From positions 45,537,082 through 45,601,081 of the forward strand of contig CM074193.1 in NCBI GenBank assembly GCA_037179385.1: a stretch of DNA of 64,000 nucleotides. Reading direction: 5' to 3'. The notes below the pieces were generated by a model. That model searched no databases, had not been told where the DNA came from, and saw only the letters and a program-made list of their open reading frames with translations. Positions 23,354 through 35,349 of this stretch are shown piece by piece. A program made the translations under genes and the position numbers. This stretch comes from Holothuria scabra. Its lineage: Eukaryota > Echinodermata > Holothuroidea > Aspidochirotida > Holothuriidae. How positions within the stretch are numbered: position 1 is the first letter of the stretch; each line of letters starts with the position of its first letter.

Positions 23354-25578
23354 AGTAAATATCAGTAAATTATGTTAGAGCTTACTCCCAAAAAACTCAA
23401 GGATGATTGTCCTTTCTCTAAATAGAAATAATTACAACAATTTACAGTTCTGATGGTAATAATAAGCTGTTATGAAGTTAGTGCCTTTTTAATTCCTTGT
23501 TAAATGTAATTTATTCAAACATTCGTCACAGTAAAGTGCACTATTAAATCAAAGTATTTGTTTAAATCATCTTTCTACGTCCCACAATCATCAAGTTTGC
23601 ATTTACAGTACATAGACATGAGATTCATTCAATTCCTTACATGATACAACAAAATGACGACATTTCCTTAATTTAAGTATTTGACTAGTACCATTTGCCA
23701 TCCCTTTAAAGTGCACAGTCTAAGTGATTTAACACATTTATCTGACTTTAAATTTGAATAGCAAATAGAGGGTGACTGTTAAATTACTTCTGGATGAATG
23801 AAACCATTTTAAATAGCATCTCAGAAATCAAGCATCAAAGTTAAACGTTAAAGTCGGTTGAACTGCTGTAATGCCAGCGCTCTGCAAAGCATTTCTATGA
23901 TGCTAGCCGAATTGGAAAACTGGAGTCAATGTCTTTTAATTCTTTGCCTACAGCAATTGCCACATTTGTTAAGATGAGTGCACTTGCTAATCAAATTAGT
24001 GGATAGCATGCAGCTCTTAGCAACATTTGAAAATTTCCCATTTCATATGAGAGAGAAATGAAATATGAAGAAATGTTTTGCCAAAGGAACAGAAAAATTT
24101 GAGCAAAAGAAACTGAAGTATAGGGTAGCATGTCAAACATTCACCTCATGTTTTGAGTTTGAAAAATGTGGTTTTATAATAGCGCTTATCTTTCTGATTT
24201 TAATAATCCTGCAAGCAAAATTTGGTGGGATGGATGAATCATATCAAACCAAGGTCCCATTTCATAAAAAAAAGTTAAGACACAGTCACAATACAATGAA
24301 TTCAGATCCGATTCTGATTCAATTCTTCTGAGTTTTGTTAAAACCTTCGCAATCTCTGGTCAGAAAGAGCCAAATTGTACCTCAGAACTATGAAAATTGA
24401 AAACTAACTTCATGCTAATTACTTTGTGGTGTCACATTTTATCAGATTCCACTGTATTATGAAAAATGAATACATGTCGATGTGGCGTCACAAAAAAGTC
24501 AGTTAGCATTTTATTTTCATAAACATCAGATTCAAATAATATATTTACACTTTTGGACAAATTTTTGGCCCTTTCCTACCAAAGATAACAAACATTTTAA
24601 TAAAAGCCTGAAAAAATCTGATTGGAATCCGATCTGAATTCACTGTAGTTTGACCATATATTTATACTTGAAGTTGGATTTACACAGTTGGCATACTGTA
24701 GTTGACCAAACTTTAGGAATGATCTTTATAAAGAACAGCTGGGCTAGAAGTTGGGCCTTAGTAATGAAACAGAATTGCTTTATTTTCAATGAAGTATTCA
24801 ACCTGTGGAAATTTTAGAAGGAGGAGGGATGGGTTATGGAGAGTTGGGAAAGATACCTTCCATAAAGCAAAATACATTTTCAAGAACAGGAGAAATGTGT
24901 TAGAAAGAAAACTAAAAATTTTGTATGTTAGGATAGGCTATATTATTTGAGCTGTTACTCCTATTATGCCTCTCTCTCGTTGGGAAATTTTAGAGACAAA
25001 AAAATGGAACTTCTTCACCGTAATTAAGGCAAATCTGCCGAAATAGGAGTCAGCCTTAAGTGCAGGCTATATCTACTGCCCTTTAATAACCAACCATAAT
25101 TTCAATATGTCCATGCAATTCCAGAATTACAATTATGCCAGGAGCTAAGGTTCCTTGGTTCAAATATAAATTTAAAAGATGAAGATTTGTAAAAAAATTC
25201 CAAAACTACAGGATGGAAAATTTCAATTATTTCAAAACTATCCTAACTCTTTTGAAACTATAAAAACAACGAACTGCTACTACTAATAAAATACAAATTT
25301 TGCCGTAGTTATACACATCAAATAAAAACAAATCAGTACTCAACAAATCACCGTTCTGGGCAAAGTTTCAATTGAACTTGCCAAGTCTATTGCATTGTGA
25401 ATTGAACACATAAATTTCTTAAGAGAGAATGATGTTACTTCAGAACAGGGATCAATTTCAACTCTTTAGGCTATAATGCATCAGCATTATTTTAATATAG
25501 CCTAATGTTATGAAATAAGGACAGAGTAAATATCAATAGTTCATGTGCTCTTGTTACAAATACACAAATTATTTCTTA
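23354..25578. other. Gene-free A+T-rich stretch
   Basis: No gene, RNA or repeat copy was supported. The 88-codon plus frame at 24065-24331 begins with ATG and has a hydrophobic centre, but it lacks any splice context or sequence I can recognise. Confidence 0.35.
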
Positions 25579-25815
25579 GAGGCAGTTATTGGTCATCCCA
25601 AACTACAATTGTACTTAGCAGTCTACAGAGATTCTCAATTGGCATGGCTCTTTGATTGACATCAAATTCAAAATGCAGGTGGTATAGCTAATTATCACAT
25701 TATATGCTGAGAGTGTTTTGAATTACACATTAGGGTCTTATATGCTATAGGTTCATCAGAGTATCCCGATATAGTAAACAAGGATTAAATCTGGATAAGA
25801 ATGAGCTTTGAGGCT
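25579..25815 (+). mobile_element. Family B MITE, truncated copy
   Basis: It starts next to TTAG (probably a decayed TTAA) and carries CATCCCAAACTACAATTG, TCTCAATTGGCATGGCTC and GATTGACATCAAATTC. It loses homology near 25815, close to a short sequence resembling the foldback element that follows. Confidence 0.6.
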
Positions 25816-26031
25816 GAGTTTCCACTTGATCCTCGGATGCTGATCAACCCAAGCGTTCTTTTTACATGTTAAGTAAAATGGACATGGCCAGACCGGCGGA
25901 AGGATCACTTCATATGGCCATAAATTGAAAAACTAAACATCAACACCCGAACATACCAAACAAGACCACTAACACAACCCAGAACACCCAAGCTCAACCA
26001 ACTGGAAAATTTTGTGACCAACAGCAAGAGT

Positions 26032-27080
26032 GAGTGTGTTCCCACTTGAGTGCAACCACAGGATCAGATCTGGTCCAGACCCTCTGCAGGAAAACAGTTC
26101 ACAAGTGAGAATGCTCTCGTTCTCCGGATCAAGTCTCAAGAGCTTAATTGATCATTTGGTGAGGATCAGACTGCAAGCAGGCCATCCAGAAAACAAGTGG
26201 GGAACAACGGTGGATCAAGGTGAACAAAGATTAATAATGTACTTCTACAGTGCATCTCCCTGCTCCACACAAACTTGAGTAAAACAAACATGACAGGTGA
26301 GTGGGTGCATAATTTCAATGTCACTTCAACCGAAGGAGGCGATCAGATCTTGTGCAGGCGATCAAATGGCAACACCGTGTGGTTGGTTACAAAATTTTGC
26401 TTTGATTGAGCTTGGGGGATCAGCACCAGGGGATCCATTGGGAACATGGCCATGTGTTCCCATCATTTGATTGCCTGAGTGAGATCTGATAGCCTCCCTC
26501 CTCTGGTTCAAGTGACAGGAAGTTGCGTCATTGAAAATGTGTATGCAGGTCATGTTTGTTTACACACGTTTGTGACTGCGTGTTTGGTCTTACGGTAAGA
26601 GCATCCGTCTCTCACATGGAAGGCCCGGGTTCGCTTCCCAGGTCGGGTCATACCAAAGACTCTAAAAAAGGAACCTACTGCCATTGTGCGTGATGCTCCG
26701 CATAAGCAATGGAGTAGGGAAAACAATCCAGTGAGCCACAACTGGAAAAAAGGCCATGGCTGGCTCGACTTGAACCAATAGTTTGGAAACTGGGCCGTTA
26801 AACTCAATCTATAACTCTTAACTCTACACACGTTTGTGTGACAAGGGGAGCTGCACTGCAAGTACATCGTTGATCTCAGGTCAACTTGATCCCCTTGTGC
26901 TCTCACTTGTTTTCTTGAATCTTGATCACCTGAGCATGGTCTGATCCTCCACAAAGGGAGGATCAAGCTCTCGAGATCTGATCCAGGAAACAAGAGCACT
27001 CCCACTTGCAAATTGATCCCCTGTGCACGGCTTGAGTTCCTGATCTGATCACCTGCTGGTACTCAAGTGAGAACACACTC
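26032..27080. mobile_element. Foldback element: long inverted repeat, split by a SINE
   Basis: The whole segment is an imperfect palindrome centred near 26430. The outer 20 bases, GAGTGTGTTCCCACTTGAGT at 26032-26051, match the reverse complement of 27061-27080 at 19 of 20 positions. Homology between the arms continues for several hundred bases, including AACAAGTG and GATCAGATCT blocks, and extends inward to about 26290-26545. The right arm contains the SINE at 26575-26824. Removing that insertion leaves about 785 bp. The 153-codon minus frame at 26550-27011 mixes the arm and SINE and is not a gene. No clear target-site duplication was found, so the superfamily is undecided. Confidence 0.8.
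26561..26838 (+). mobile_element. tRNA-derived SINE, copy 1, with 14-bp duplication
   Basis: The SINE at 26575-26824 (250 bp) is flanked by TACACACGTTTGTG at 26561-26574 and 26825-26838, a typical retroposition duplication. The head has an A-box-like TGGTCTTACGGTAAGAG and a B box GGGTTCGCTTCCC, so it is tRNA-derived. The body includes GGAACCTACTGCCATTGTGC and CAGTGAGCCACAACTGG. These are shared with 33175-33290 and, in reverse, with 50625-50908. Confidence 0.9.
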
Positions 27081-27439
27081 TAAAGGAGTAGTAGGAGGGG
27101 TAAAAGTTAAACTTAAGTTGGGCGAACTGCAACTGTCAGGAACTGATGCATTACTGTCCTAATTGAAGGGAAATTATGCTTTAAAATATCAATAAAAAGA
27201 CAATGGATGTAGTTATTATCAAACTATTTAATCTCTACAATTATCCATAGAGGTAGCTTTATCTCGTTAAAACAGCATTTAATGGATGAGTCATGGAATA
27301 TGTATCATAATTGAAAGTTTGAAATTTCATCAAACAAATTATTCTCAAACAACAAATGGAGATGCACAAATGCAAACAATGTGAGCCTCTGTTCAATATA
27401 TTTTAAACCCAAACAAAACGCACTGTGCGATATGAAATG

Positions 27440-27642
27440 AGGGATGAATCCCAAAGTATCTAATTTCATCACATTTTATAACTTCAACATTGCATATTCA
27501 ATGTAAAATGAGCAGTTATTTCTAATAAATTTCACATTTGAAGAGAACAAGTGGTATCACATGACTCTCACCTGCCAATCATGGAACAGCCAGGACAGTC
27601 TACTAAACTACTTCAATTTGGAGTGACTGCTCTTGCCCTTTA
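27440..27642 (-). mobile_element. Family A MITE, copy 3, truncated
   Basis: Carries the family A blocks TTGCATATTCAATGTAAAAT, TTCACATTTGAAGAGAACAA and CCAATCATGGAACAG, and the right inverted repeat GTGACTGCTCTTGCCC next to TTTA at 27639. The left terminus is not recognisable. Confidence 0.65.
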
Positions 27643-29453
27643 CTGTCATGTTTCACATGTAAACTGGACACCAAATGCTTGACATGAAAAAAAAATAAAT
27701 GCCACTGTGTTTTCTTTTTTTTTTTTTTTTTTTTTGTTTGAAGAGTATGGAAAGCTTTCATATGCCTGATTTAACATTCTACATTATTACAATGTCGGTA
27801 CAATATGTCTCTTTCTCATAAGTTTGGCCATTAAAATGCTTAGCTGAGCAAGAACATTGGAGCAGAGCTCTTGGGTTTCATGTGTAAACAAAAACCAAAA
27901 TTTTAGTGTCCCACTTTATCACTTACATGTCAACCATGTGTGTGAACCATGTGTGTCAAACAATTCTACTCAATTTTACCTTGTCACTATAAAAAGTCAC
28001 AAAAAAGGTAAAGTGTCTGGATTTGGAAAAGAAAGAATGATTAAAACACTAAACTATTTTATTAAATTATTTTTTGGAGAAAGTCTCCAGTTACCCATGT
28101 AAATATTTTACCACTTCCTTTTTAACCAAAATGCACATGTGTAATTTTTGCAAAGTTGATTTAAGTGTTCCAATGGTAATGAAAAAAATGTAGGCTTAGA
28201 AGGATATGTATCCCATGAGCTGCATGATAGATGGCATTAAATTCTAAAAATTTGCTTTTGTGTCCCCTTTATGGATAAAGCACAAAATAAGATTTTAATC
28301 CAAAATTTTTATTTCCATGATTCAATTAGGCTTTAATTTCAAAGTATTTACTGAGGAGTGATATTATCTGTCAGTTGGCATATATAACTTCTTCTGCCTT
28401 TCCTAAATGCAATATCCAATGAATACCCAAAATGTTATACATTGGGCCCCTTATTTTTGGAAGCAGCCTGCAACCGACATGGCCGCATAAATGATTTCTT
28501 GGTCAATGTTTTGTCTACATTCTACCCAGAAATAAATTTAAATGTTTCTTTCTCAGACACACTTTACTGAATGACAGAAATTCTTTCAATGCCTACTTTG
28601 TTGCAATATCATTGTATTTGATACAGTACAACAAAATTGTACAAGGTGTCACTTCAGGACAAGTAGTAATTAATGCCACGATCCAGCCAATCACTCAAAA
28701 AAGTTCAATCCTTTTATTTCTGAAAATCCATATCATTATGCAAAAGACAATACCAAATGAGTATTACACAGCTTCCTTTCAGTGGCAAAAAAGGTCGCTT
28801 AATGCAAGACGATTAGTGTCATACTGTCCTTGTCAAGTAGAGGCCTCTGTCCATAACTGCTAATGTAAGAACACCTTTAATTCAGAGTCAAAATTAAGGC
28901 CAGGACCGCTTTTGTTGTGGTGCAGAGGCCTAGCCAAAGCCAAAGGGGGGTTAACCATACCCCTTCTCCCATAACAAGTTTAGGGTGGGGTTTAATCAGA
29001 CATGGTCAAATATAAAAAAAATTAACATAAAATTGCAAAATTGCAAATTCAGCATGTTTGAGGCATAATTTTTGCACTACTTTGCATAGATCTGAATACC
29101 TAAAAATCAATTTTGCCTCCAGAAGGGATGTGACATTCTCACCTTTGAGACCCCTTTCTAAAGTCACACACCAAAAGCTCATCCCTAACAAAACACTGAC
29201 TAAGCCCCTGTTGCTAAAAATGTTGTTTTTTGAGAGATTTCCTTTTTCTAGGGGCTTATAATAAGGTCCATCTCTTTACTAGTTTTTAGTTCCTAAAAGG
29301 TTTTTAATTGTGACATAAAAACTTTGACAAAAGAACAGTTACAATATAAGTCTGTTTTTAAGTTATTCAAAGTGTTCTAGCAACAGCTTGCTAGTGTACA
29401 GTCATCTCTTGGGAGAAAGATATACAACAGGAAGTATGTTCAGGTGTAAGGAT
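27643..29453. other. Gene-free stretch
   Basis: No supported gene. A long T run lies at about 27717-27735. Open frames at 27857-28102, 28612-28863 and 29006-29261 lack splice support. Confidence 0.35.
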
Positions 29454-29763
29454 TTAAAGGGGAAGAGCAGTTGTCCCATATTTATTTTGGACCAACAGCT
29501 AAATTTCCCATTTTTCTTCTGATTTCTATCTGCAAAGGATCTTTCCTTACATTGCAGGACTTCAATGTTGCATGCACAAGGTAAAGCAAGCAGCTATGTC
29601 TGGTTAATTTAAATACTGCCACATGGCTCTCAAGAGCCAATCATGAAACAGGACAGTATCCTACACTTCTTTGATTTTTTTGTTTGGGGGCAGGGTGGGG
29701 GTGGGCAAGGGGATGGGTGGGGGAAGTGGGTAGGGGGAGGGAAGGATTGCCCTTCACCTTTAA
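29454..29763. mobile_element. Family A MITE, copy 4, with internal G-rich expansion
   Basis: TTAA at 29454-29457 and 29760-29763 bound a family A copy with the left end AGGGGAAGAGCAGTTG. It keeps the ACTTCAATGTTGCATGCACA and CCAATCATGAAACAGGACAG blocks. Near the right end, about 29682-29745 is an expanded G-rich run that is absent from the other copies. Confidence 0.7.
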
Positions 29764-30097
29764 AAGATTTCTAAGCTGAAGGATATACTCTAAACGAAGC
29801 TATGTGAACATTATGGACCTAAAAATAACCATAGGTAGCCCTATAGGTGGTACAAGGTATGGCTACAGTATTTGACAGTGAACCTCCTAGGGGTAGTGCC
29901 AGAAGGAAGCTCTTGACTTTCACATACCCTGCAACACTTGGTGTTACTCCGTGTTTAGTCTGAGATCACAGGACCCATAGGAGCAGGGGAGAGGGGCTCA
30001 GGGGACTTCAGCCACAGGCATTTTGGGAAGCCTCACATGTCTTTTGTATTGTTGGACATATTGGGCTACTTTGGTGGTATCCCCCCTCCCTTCTGCC

Positions 30098-30420
30098 CCC
30101 CCCCACACACACAATACAAAATCAGCTCCACATCCTGCATCATGTGCCCCCCCCCCCCCACACACACACACACACAATTCAAAATTAGCTCCACATCCTG
30201 CATCATGTGCCCTCCACACACACACAATTCAAAATTAGCTCCACATCCTGCATCATGTGCCCCCCACACGCACACAATTCAAAATTAGCTCCACATCCTA
30301 CATCATGTGCCCCCCCCCCCACACACACACACAATTCAAAATTAGCTCCACATCCTGCATCATGTGCCCCCCACACGCACACAATTCAAAATTAGCTCTA
30401 CATCCTACATCATGTGCCCC
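30098..30420. repeat. Minisatellite, six units of about 50-63 bp
   Basis: Six tandem units share AGCTCCACATCCTGCATCATG, each joined by a C run plus a CA (or CACG) run. The ACAA anchors lie at about 30111, 30174, 30224, 30274, 30330 and 30380. Unit length differs because the C and CA runs vary. Several long Pro-, His- and Thr-rich frames on both strands across 29998-30395 come from this array and are not genes. Confidence 0.9.
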
Positions 30421-30837
30421 AAGTTAGGTTGATCAGGTTGTGCCCCTGTAGTAACAAGGTCAAATATTTCACACTCCAATTACTGTATATTTTTAGGGAA
30501 TATGGGTCATCTGCCCTGAAAACACATGATTAATTTGCATTGATTACCCCAACCACCAAACTGCAAATCTTGCGATCTGAGGTAGATCAAAATAATTACT
30601 GACCCCATGTAAACCTGTTCTGGCGTTACTCAAGCTTAAGGTAACACAGAGTTACCTTGAAAAGCAAAGGGTACAAGAGACCACAGTTTAAGTAAAGAAG
30701 GCTCAGTGAGTGGCACGATCCTGGGGCCACCCAGGATTTATGTGCTCAGCCTCAGGATGGGAATCACACAGGGACGCAAATCTCTGTTTGAGAGTGGGGG
30801 GGTTAAAATGCTGATGATATGCCCATGAGTATTAAAC

Positions 30838-31140
30838 TGTGCATGCGTGGGGGGCACCGCGAGCACGAAGCGCAAAGCCCCAAAGGGCTCCTGGTGGGAT
30901 CCAGGGGCAAAGCGCCTGTGGGGGTCCAGGGGGCCAAGTCCCCGGAAGCTCTTTTGTTCTAGCATTTCCGAAGCTTCAGAAAAACTGTTTCGAACGAAAA
31001 AACCGAAAAAAGGTGATCATATTTTTAGGTCTACTCAAATTTTTGGGGGACCAAATTACGATTTGGCCCCCCACTTTTTCACTTGAGGGGGAGAAGGCCC
31101 CCCTTGCCCCCCCCCCCCGGGATTTGCGCCCCTGGAATCA
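30838..31140. repeat. Family F GC-rich dispersed repeat, copy 1
   Basis: Contains GAGCACGAAGCGCAAAG, then GATCCAGGGGCAAAGCGCC, then GGGGGTCCAGGGGGC and CCCCGGAAGCTC, and ends near CGGGATTTGCGCCCCTGG. A second copy is at 58612-58840 with the same block order. It is far richer in G+C than its surroundings and produces several open frames of about 80-104 codons that are shadows of the repeat. Confidence 0.6.
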
Positions 31141-32851
31141 CATGTTACACTAGGGAGCTGCTTGTAGCAGCTAGCTCCCTGCTACCATCTGATAGCAACT
31201 TCACTCTTATTCATGTGATCAAACAGTTGTAACTGGTTTTGGAGGACAGTTGAAGGAAGAGACCCTTTTTGCCAGACATTTTCCCTGTTTTGATGACAAT
31301 TAGCTAACTACCCCAATAAACATACGGCCAATAAATCAACAACAATCCACTCTCTTTTCATCAATTACATGTTTCATTAGTTACTCTCTGGTTGGACTCC
31401 TTTAATTAATTGGAGCCCACCATTCAAACTGGTCAAGCTCTTTATACTACTGTATTAGCCATAACTGATTGCAACTGTGTACATCCCATCGGACTCAACT
31501 GGTAAATGAATATTGCTTTTATACTGTAGTACTTTTTTGAGTTCACTTCTGTTTTAGAAACCAAATCGCATTCAGTATTAATTTCCACATGCTTCAGGCA
31601 TTGCAAAAGCTTCTTCCATTAATACGCATTACAGGTTGCAGCAGTTTAATCTTATTCCCAACCTGTCTGCATCAGTGCAGTAGAGTGGAAAGCTAATGGT
31701 ACTCTTCCACTATATGAACATAGATTGCAATGAGATGAAGAAAAGTATCTCAGCTTTGAAGGAAAGTAAACGTGGATCAATACTGAACCTTTAAGAGTTT
31801 TATTGATGCTTCACATCACCCATACTGCAGTTATACAATTCTAAGCAATACACAGTATGCCTCATCTACTGCCCACCTACTGACATATCAATCAATTCAT
31901 TGAGGTATCAATATATCTAGGGTACATGCCTAAAATGTTATAAAGCAAGAAAGTGTAGTTAAATTTTCCTCAATCCTCTCTCACCCTACTTCTCCAGTCC
32001 CCCATCCCATCCCCTCCCATCCACTCCTGTCCCCAACACTAGATTTTTACTACACTTCCCTTCACTTTACATAAAATTCATATACCCCATAAAATGATAT
32101 ACCTCATAAAATAGCCAACTGATCAGTTCCCAATTTTCTGAGCTATCAGTGTTGGCCTGACACATTGTATTAAAGCCAGCCCCACCAATTCAATCCCTCA
32201 CAATCTGCTTATACTGTACTTCCATTCTAACTATTGTTTAAAAAATTACACCATAACTGAACTATAAATTTTAATTTGCCATGGTCCCTAGAAGGAGCAT
32301 CCACATCTATACCTTCAGGACATACATATTTGAAACCAGTCTACCCTTTTCTTTCTAATTGCAGCCCATGTGCTACTCTGTTCATACATGGGGCAGCCAC
32401 AGTGACATGTCTAGGAAGACCACGAATGGGGTTGGCTAAATTTAAAATTTGAAATTTAAACTATATGCCACTGCCTGAGCACAATCAATATTGCCTTCAC
32501 CTATCTGCACTCAAAAAAAAACACACAACTTATAGAAACAATTTACAGTTACAACTTCCATTTTAAAATAATAACTTACAATATTATTTACAATAACAAC
32601 TTGCAATTTACAATTACAACTTTTTCCACTTCTCCCTGGGCATTTATCAGAAGCTTCCCACCACCCACTTACCCAATCACCTTACTACAACATTTTAGTT
32701 TCCAGCAAAGGATTAGCCCTTTATAGCCTGAAAGTTTTTGTCATGACTGGACCTGGTCACTGCCTCCCAGGTGAGAGGAGGATGCTCTAAATCTAGACAA
32801 ACCTCCTGGGACTTTTCAGAAGGTCCTTTGAAACTAGAGAAGTCCACTCTG
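31141..32851. other. Gene-free stretch
   Basis: No gene or repeat copy could be supported on either strand. Confidence 0.35.
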
Positions 32852-32997
32852 AGGCCTAATTCTTTCACTCAAAACTACAATATTTGTAACAGTCCACAGA
32901 AATTGTTAATTTTGATTTTTGATTGACAGCAAGTTCAAAAACTGGGTTAGTAGGGTAGGACAACTGGAACTGTTTGGGGTGAGCATTAGTCCTTTAA
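32852..32997 (+). mobile_element. Family B MITE, internally deleted
   Basis: Has family B left-end blocks (TTTCACTCAAAACTACAAT, TTGATTGACAGCAAGTTC) joined to the right-end block GGAACTGTTTGGGGTGAGC and CCTTTAA, with TTAA at 32994-32997. The middle 150 bp are missing. The left TTAA is not preserved. Confidence 0.6.
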
Positions 32998-33174
32998 TAA
33001 GCATTTTCAAACATCTTCCAACCCAACCAGTCAGTATATTAGAAAAAGCAACTACTGTAGTTTCTCAGTCATCTCATTGCTACTTTTTATTGCTTCTTTA
33101 ATTGAATGTTACCTCCAAAACCCAAATGCAACTGATAAGATCAATTAAGTTTTCAAATTGTTTCATAGCTAGCT

Positions 33175-33290
33175 AAGGTCCAGGAAAAAAGCCAGTGAGC
33201 AACAACTGGAAAAAAATCTGTATAAGGCCGCCTGACTAAAACAAACTAGTTAGAAACTGAGCCATAAAACTCCATCTAACTAACATCATA
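33175..33290 (+). mobile_element. SINE copy 2, 5'-truncated tail
   Basis: Matches the 3' half of the SINE at 26575-26824: CCAGTGAGCAACAACTGG, then CTAGTTAGAAACTGAGCC, then AACTCCATCT. There is no tRNA-like head. 5' truncation is common in retroposed copies. Confidence 0.75.
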
Positions 33291-34739
33291 GATAGCTACA
33301 ATCCACTGTCCTCCAAAAAGTATATATTGACCTTTTGTTTTTCGTTTCATGTTTGTTTGGGGGTTTTTTTGTTTTGTTTTGGTTTTTGTTTGTTTTTCAT
33401 TTTTGTTTTTCATTTTTTTAAATTTAATCATAATGTTAACAGCATCTCCTTGCCAAATAAGCACTAGTGAAACCCAATGCAATAATTTCCATCATAGATA
33501 TCCATGCACTAATATTTTAAGGCATTTACTCCTACAACGGAAGTATAAGATGGTCTATTTTAAGGCATCTTTCACCTCTCTATATTAAGGCATAGGGCCT
33601 ACATATAAATGATTGTAATGTGTGCATTGCATGCACAAGTGACTTAGGCTTACATCCAAAAACTAATTGACATATTACAGGATCTGTCCTTACTTGTGCT
33701 GGTATGAAACTACAAACTGAATGACATACAAAACTAAGACCTTGCCTTAAACAGAGACTACCCGCATCACCAGTAATCTGTCTATGCTACCTGAGTTTCA
33801 GATGCATTCACATCCTACAATACTCCCTGTGTTAAAAGATTGCTACTGCATTAAACCCCTGGAGGTATATTTTATTCTATTCTTTTTGTGTTTACACACA
33901 TACAGCTAGATTTATACTTTCATAAAATACACATGACATGTATACAAACAGTATATGAAATAGTATACTGTGGACATATGTCACCGGCTGTACACTTTCC
34001 CATAATATTTGCAAGGTAAGAATACTGCACTGTGGGAATAGGGACTGTAACGTGTATAGCATAAGGGCAAATCGGACCATTTTAGCTGAAAAATACAACC
34101 TGGTTAGAAACAGGTGTTGTACATGAATAAACTTTACATCATATTTAATGACAGGTTGTCTAGATTATGAACTTTTCTCTCATGATTTGCTTTCTTCCAA
34201 TCAACAGGTGTGCTATTTTATTATGTGCATACAGCAAATACCATGTGATACCCAACTGTAGCTCAGGTTGTCTGTAAACAAACACAAAAGAGTCTAAATT
34301 TGTTTCCTCCTAAAAAATGTGAAGTAAATCATGTGCTGAGTGATACAACATTCAATCAGGATGAAATTCCATCTATGCTGAATCCATCTTCCATCCTAAT
34401 GTTTCAAACATAGGTTGTCATAAAACGTTAGACTTGGTTTACATTTAGTGTACGAAATATGAGCTGCTTGTTCCTAAACATGCATTCTGTAATTGCATCA
34501 TATTATGTTATGTGCGCAAATTCTACATGAATTGGTATTACATGTTTGTGACAGAGTATGTTATGGCGGAGTACGTTGAGTAGGCCTACAAGTTTACAAA
34601 CATGTCACAACTTCAATTTGCAGCATCTCTGCTAGATTCAGTGTTCAGAAGTATACATGTGGCTCGTTTGCATTCTATGCCACTACTTGGATCCAGACCT
34701 GAGTAACTAGATATTTTCTACAGAGGAGTCATGGACATA
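33291..34739. other. Gene-free stretch
   Basis: Nothing supported. A T- and G-rich segment at about 33328-33420 (GTTTTGTTTTGG-type) gives low-complexity open frames on both strands. Confidence 0.35.
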
Positions 34740-34994
34740 CAGAACTTTTTCTCTCAGGGGCTGTGACTTTTACCAGGCTCCAGATACCCAACCAAGATAT
34801 AATCTCCACCTGACCGAGACACCAAAGTCTGCCTGATTCAGCAAGGTTTGGGCAAATGGGGGTGGGGCTACAGTCCCAGGGGTTAGTTGGCTTCTAGGTT
34901 TTCTACTAATATTAGGACTCAAACTTGCAACCTCCTGACCTCCCAACCTGTCAACTGCAAGTCTGATACTCTAACCACTTGACCATACACTCCC
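34740..34994 (-). mobile_element. tRNA-derived SINE of a second family
   Basis: On the minus strand the head begins GGGAGTGTATGGTCAAGTGG. It has an A box TGGTCAAGTGG (complement at 34975-34985) and a B box AGTTTGAGTCC (complement at 34915-34925), at the spacing expected of a tRNA. The body does not match the 26.6 kb SINE. The 3' limit near 34740 is a guess because there is no second copy in the window. Plus-strand frames over it are not genes. Confidence 0.65.
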
Positions 34995-35082
34995 TGGTCA
35001 ACAGGAATACCAGTATAACATATGAGCTTGTGGTGATAATATACATTCAGGATGTAAAAAACAATATATGTAACAAGTTTAC

Positions 35083-35349
35083 ATTCTTTGCCACTCAATG
35101 CAGGCAAGAACAAGGGAATTTCCAGGGTGGTGGGAGGGAAGTTGAGTAGGTCCATTAATGTTTATCTGCTCCCTTATTGAATAAGTCCCTCTACACACAT
35201 TCACTATGGTGCAGGCAGGGTCCAATTCACAAATATTTTCTCCAGGCAACACCACTTCAGGTAACAATATCAAATGGTGAACCTGACTAAATGAACTCAC
35301 AATTCCACATTCAGTTTCTAGTGTAATGGCAGGAGTTGCATTAAAGACA
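35083..35349 (-). CDS. Candidate internal exon, unknown protein
   Basis: On the minus strand, an acceptor CAATCGTTACCCAG is followed by 267 bases open in one frame, ending at a donor-like AGAAT|GTAAAC. The frame takes one base at the start and leaves two at the end. The 89-residue product is rich in beta-type hydrophobic residues, with segments ITLETECGIVSSFS, LILLPEVVLPGENICELD and SLVLACIEW. It has four cysteines. Composition looks coding, but I cannot assign a family. The acceptor has a poor pyrimidine tract, and its phase does not match the start-exon candidate at 38773-38884 directly, so at least one more exon would be needed if they belong together. Confidence 0.4.

Noticed and set aside
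26550..27011. 153-codon minus-strand frame, the longest in the window
   Set aside because: It runs through the foldback arm and the inserted SINE, crosses the exact SINE boundary, and so cannot be a conserved protein.
29998..30395. Several Pro/His/Thr-rich and Gly/Cys-rich frames on both strands
   Set aside because: All are translations of the six-unit minisatellite.
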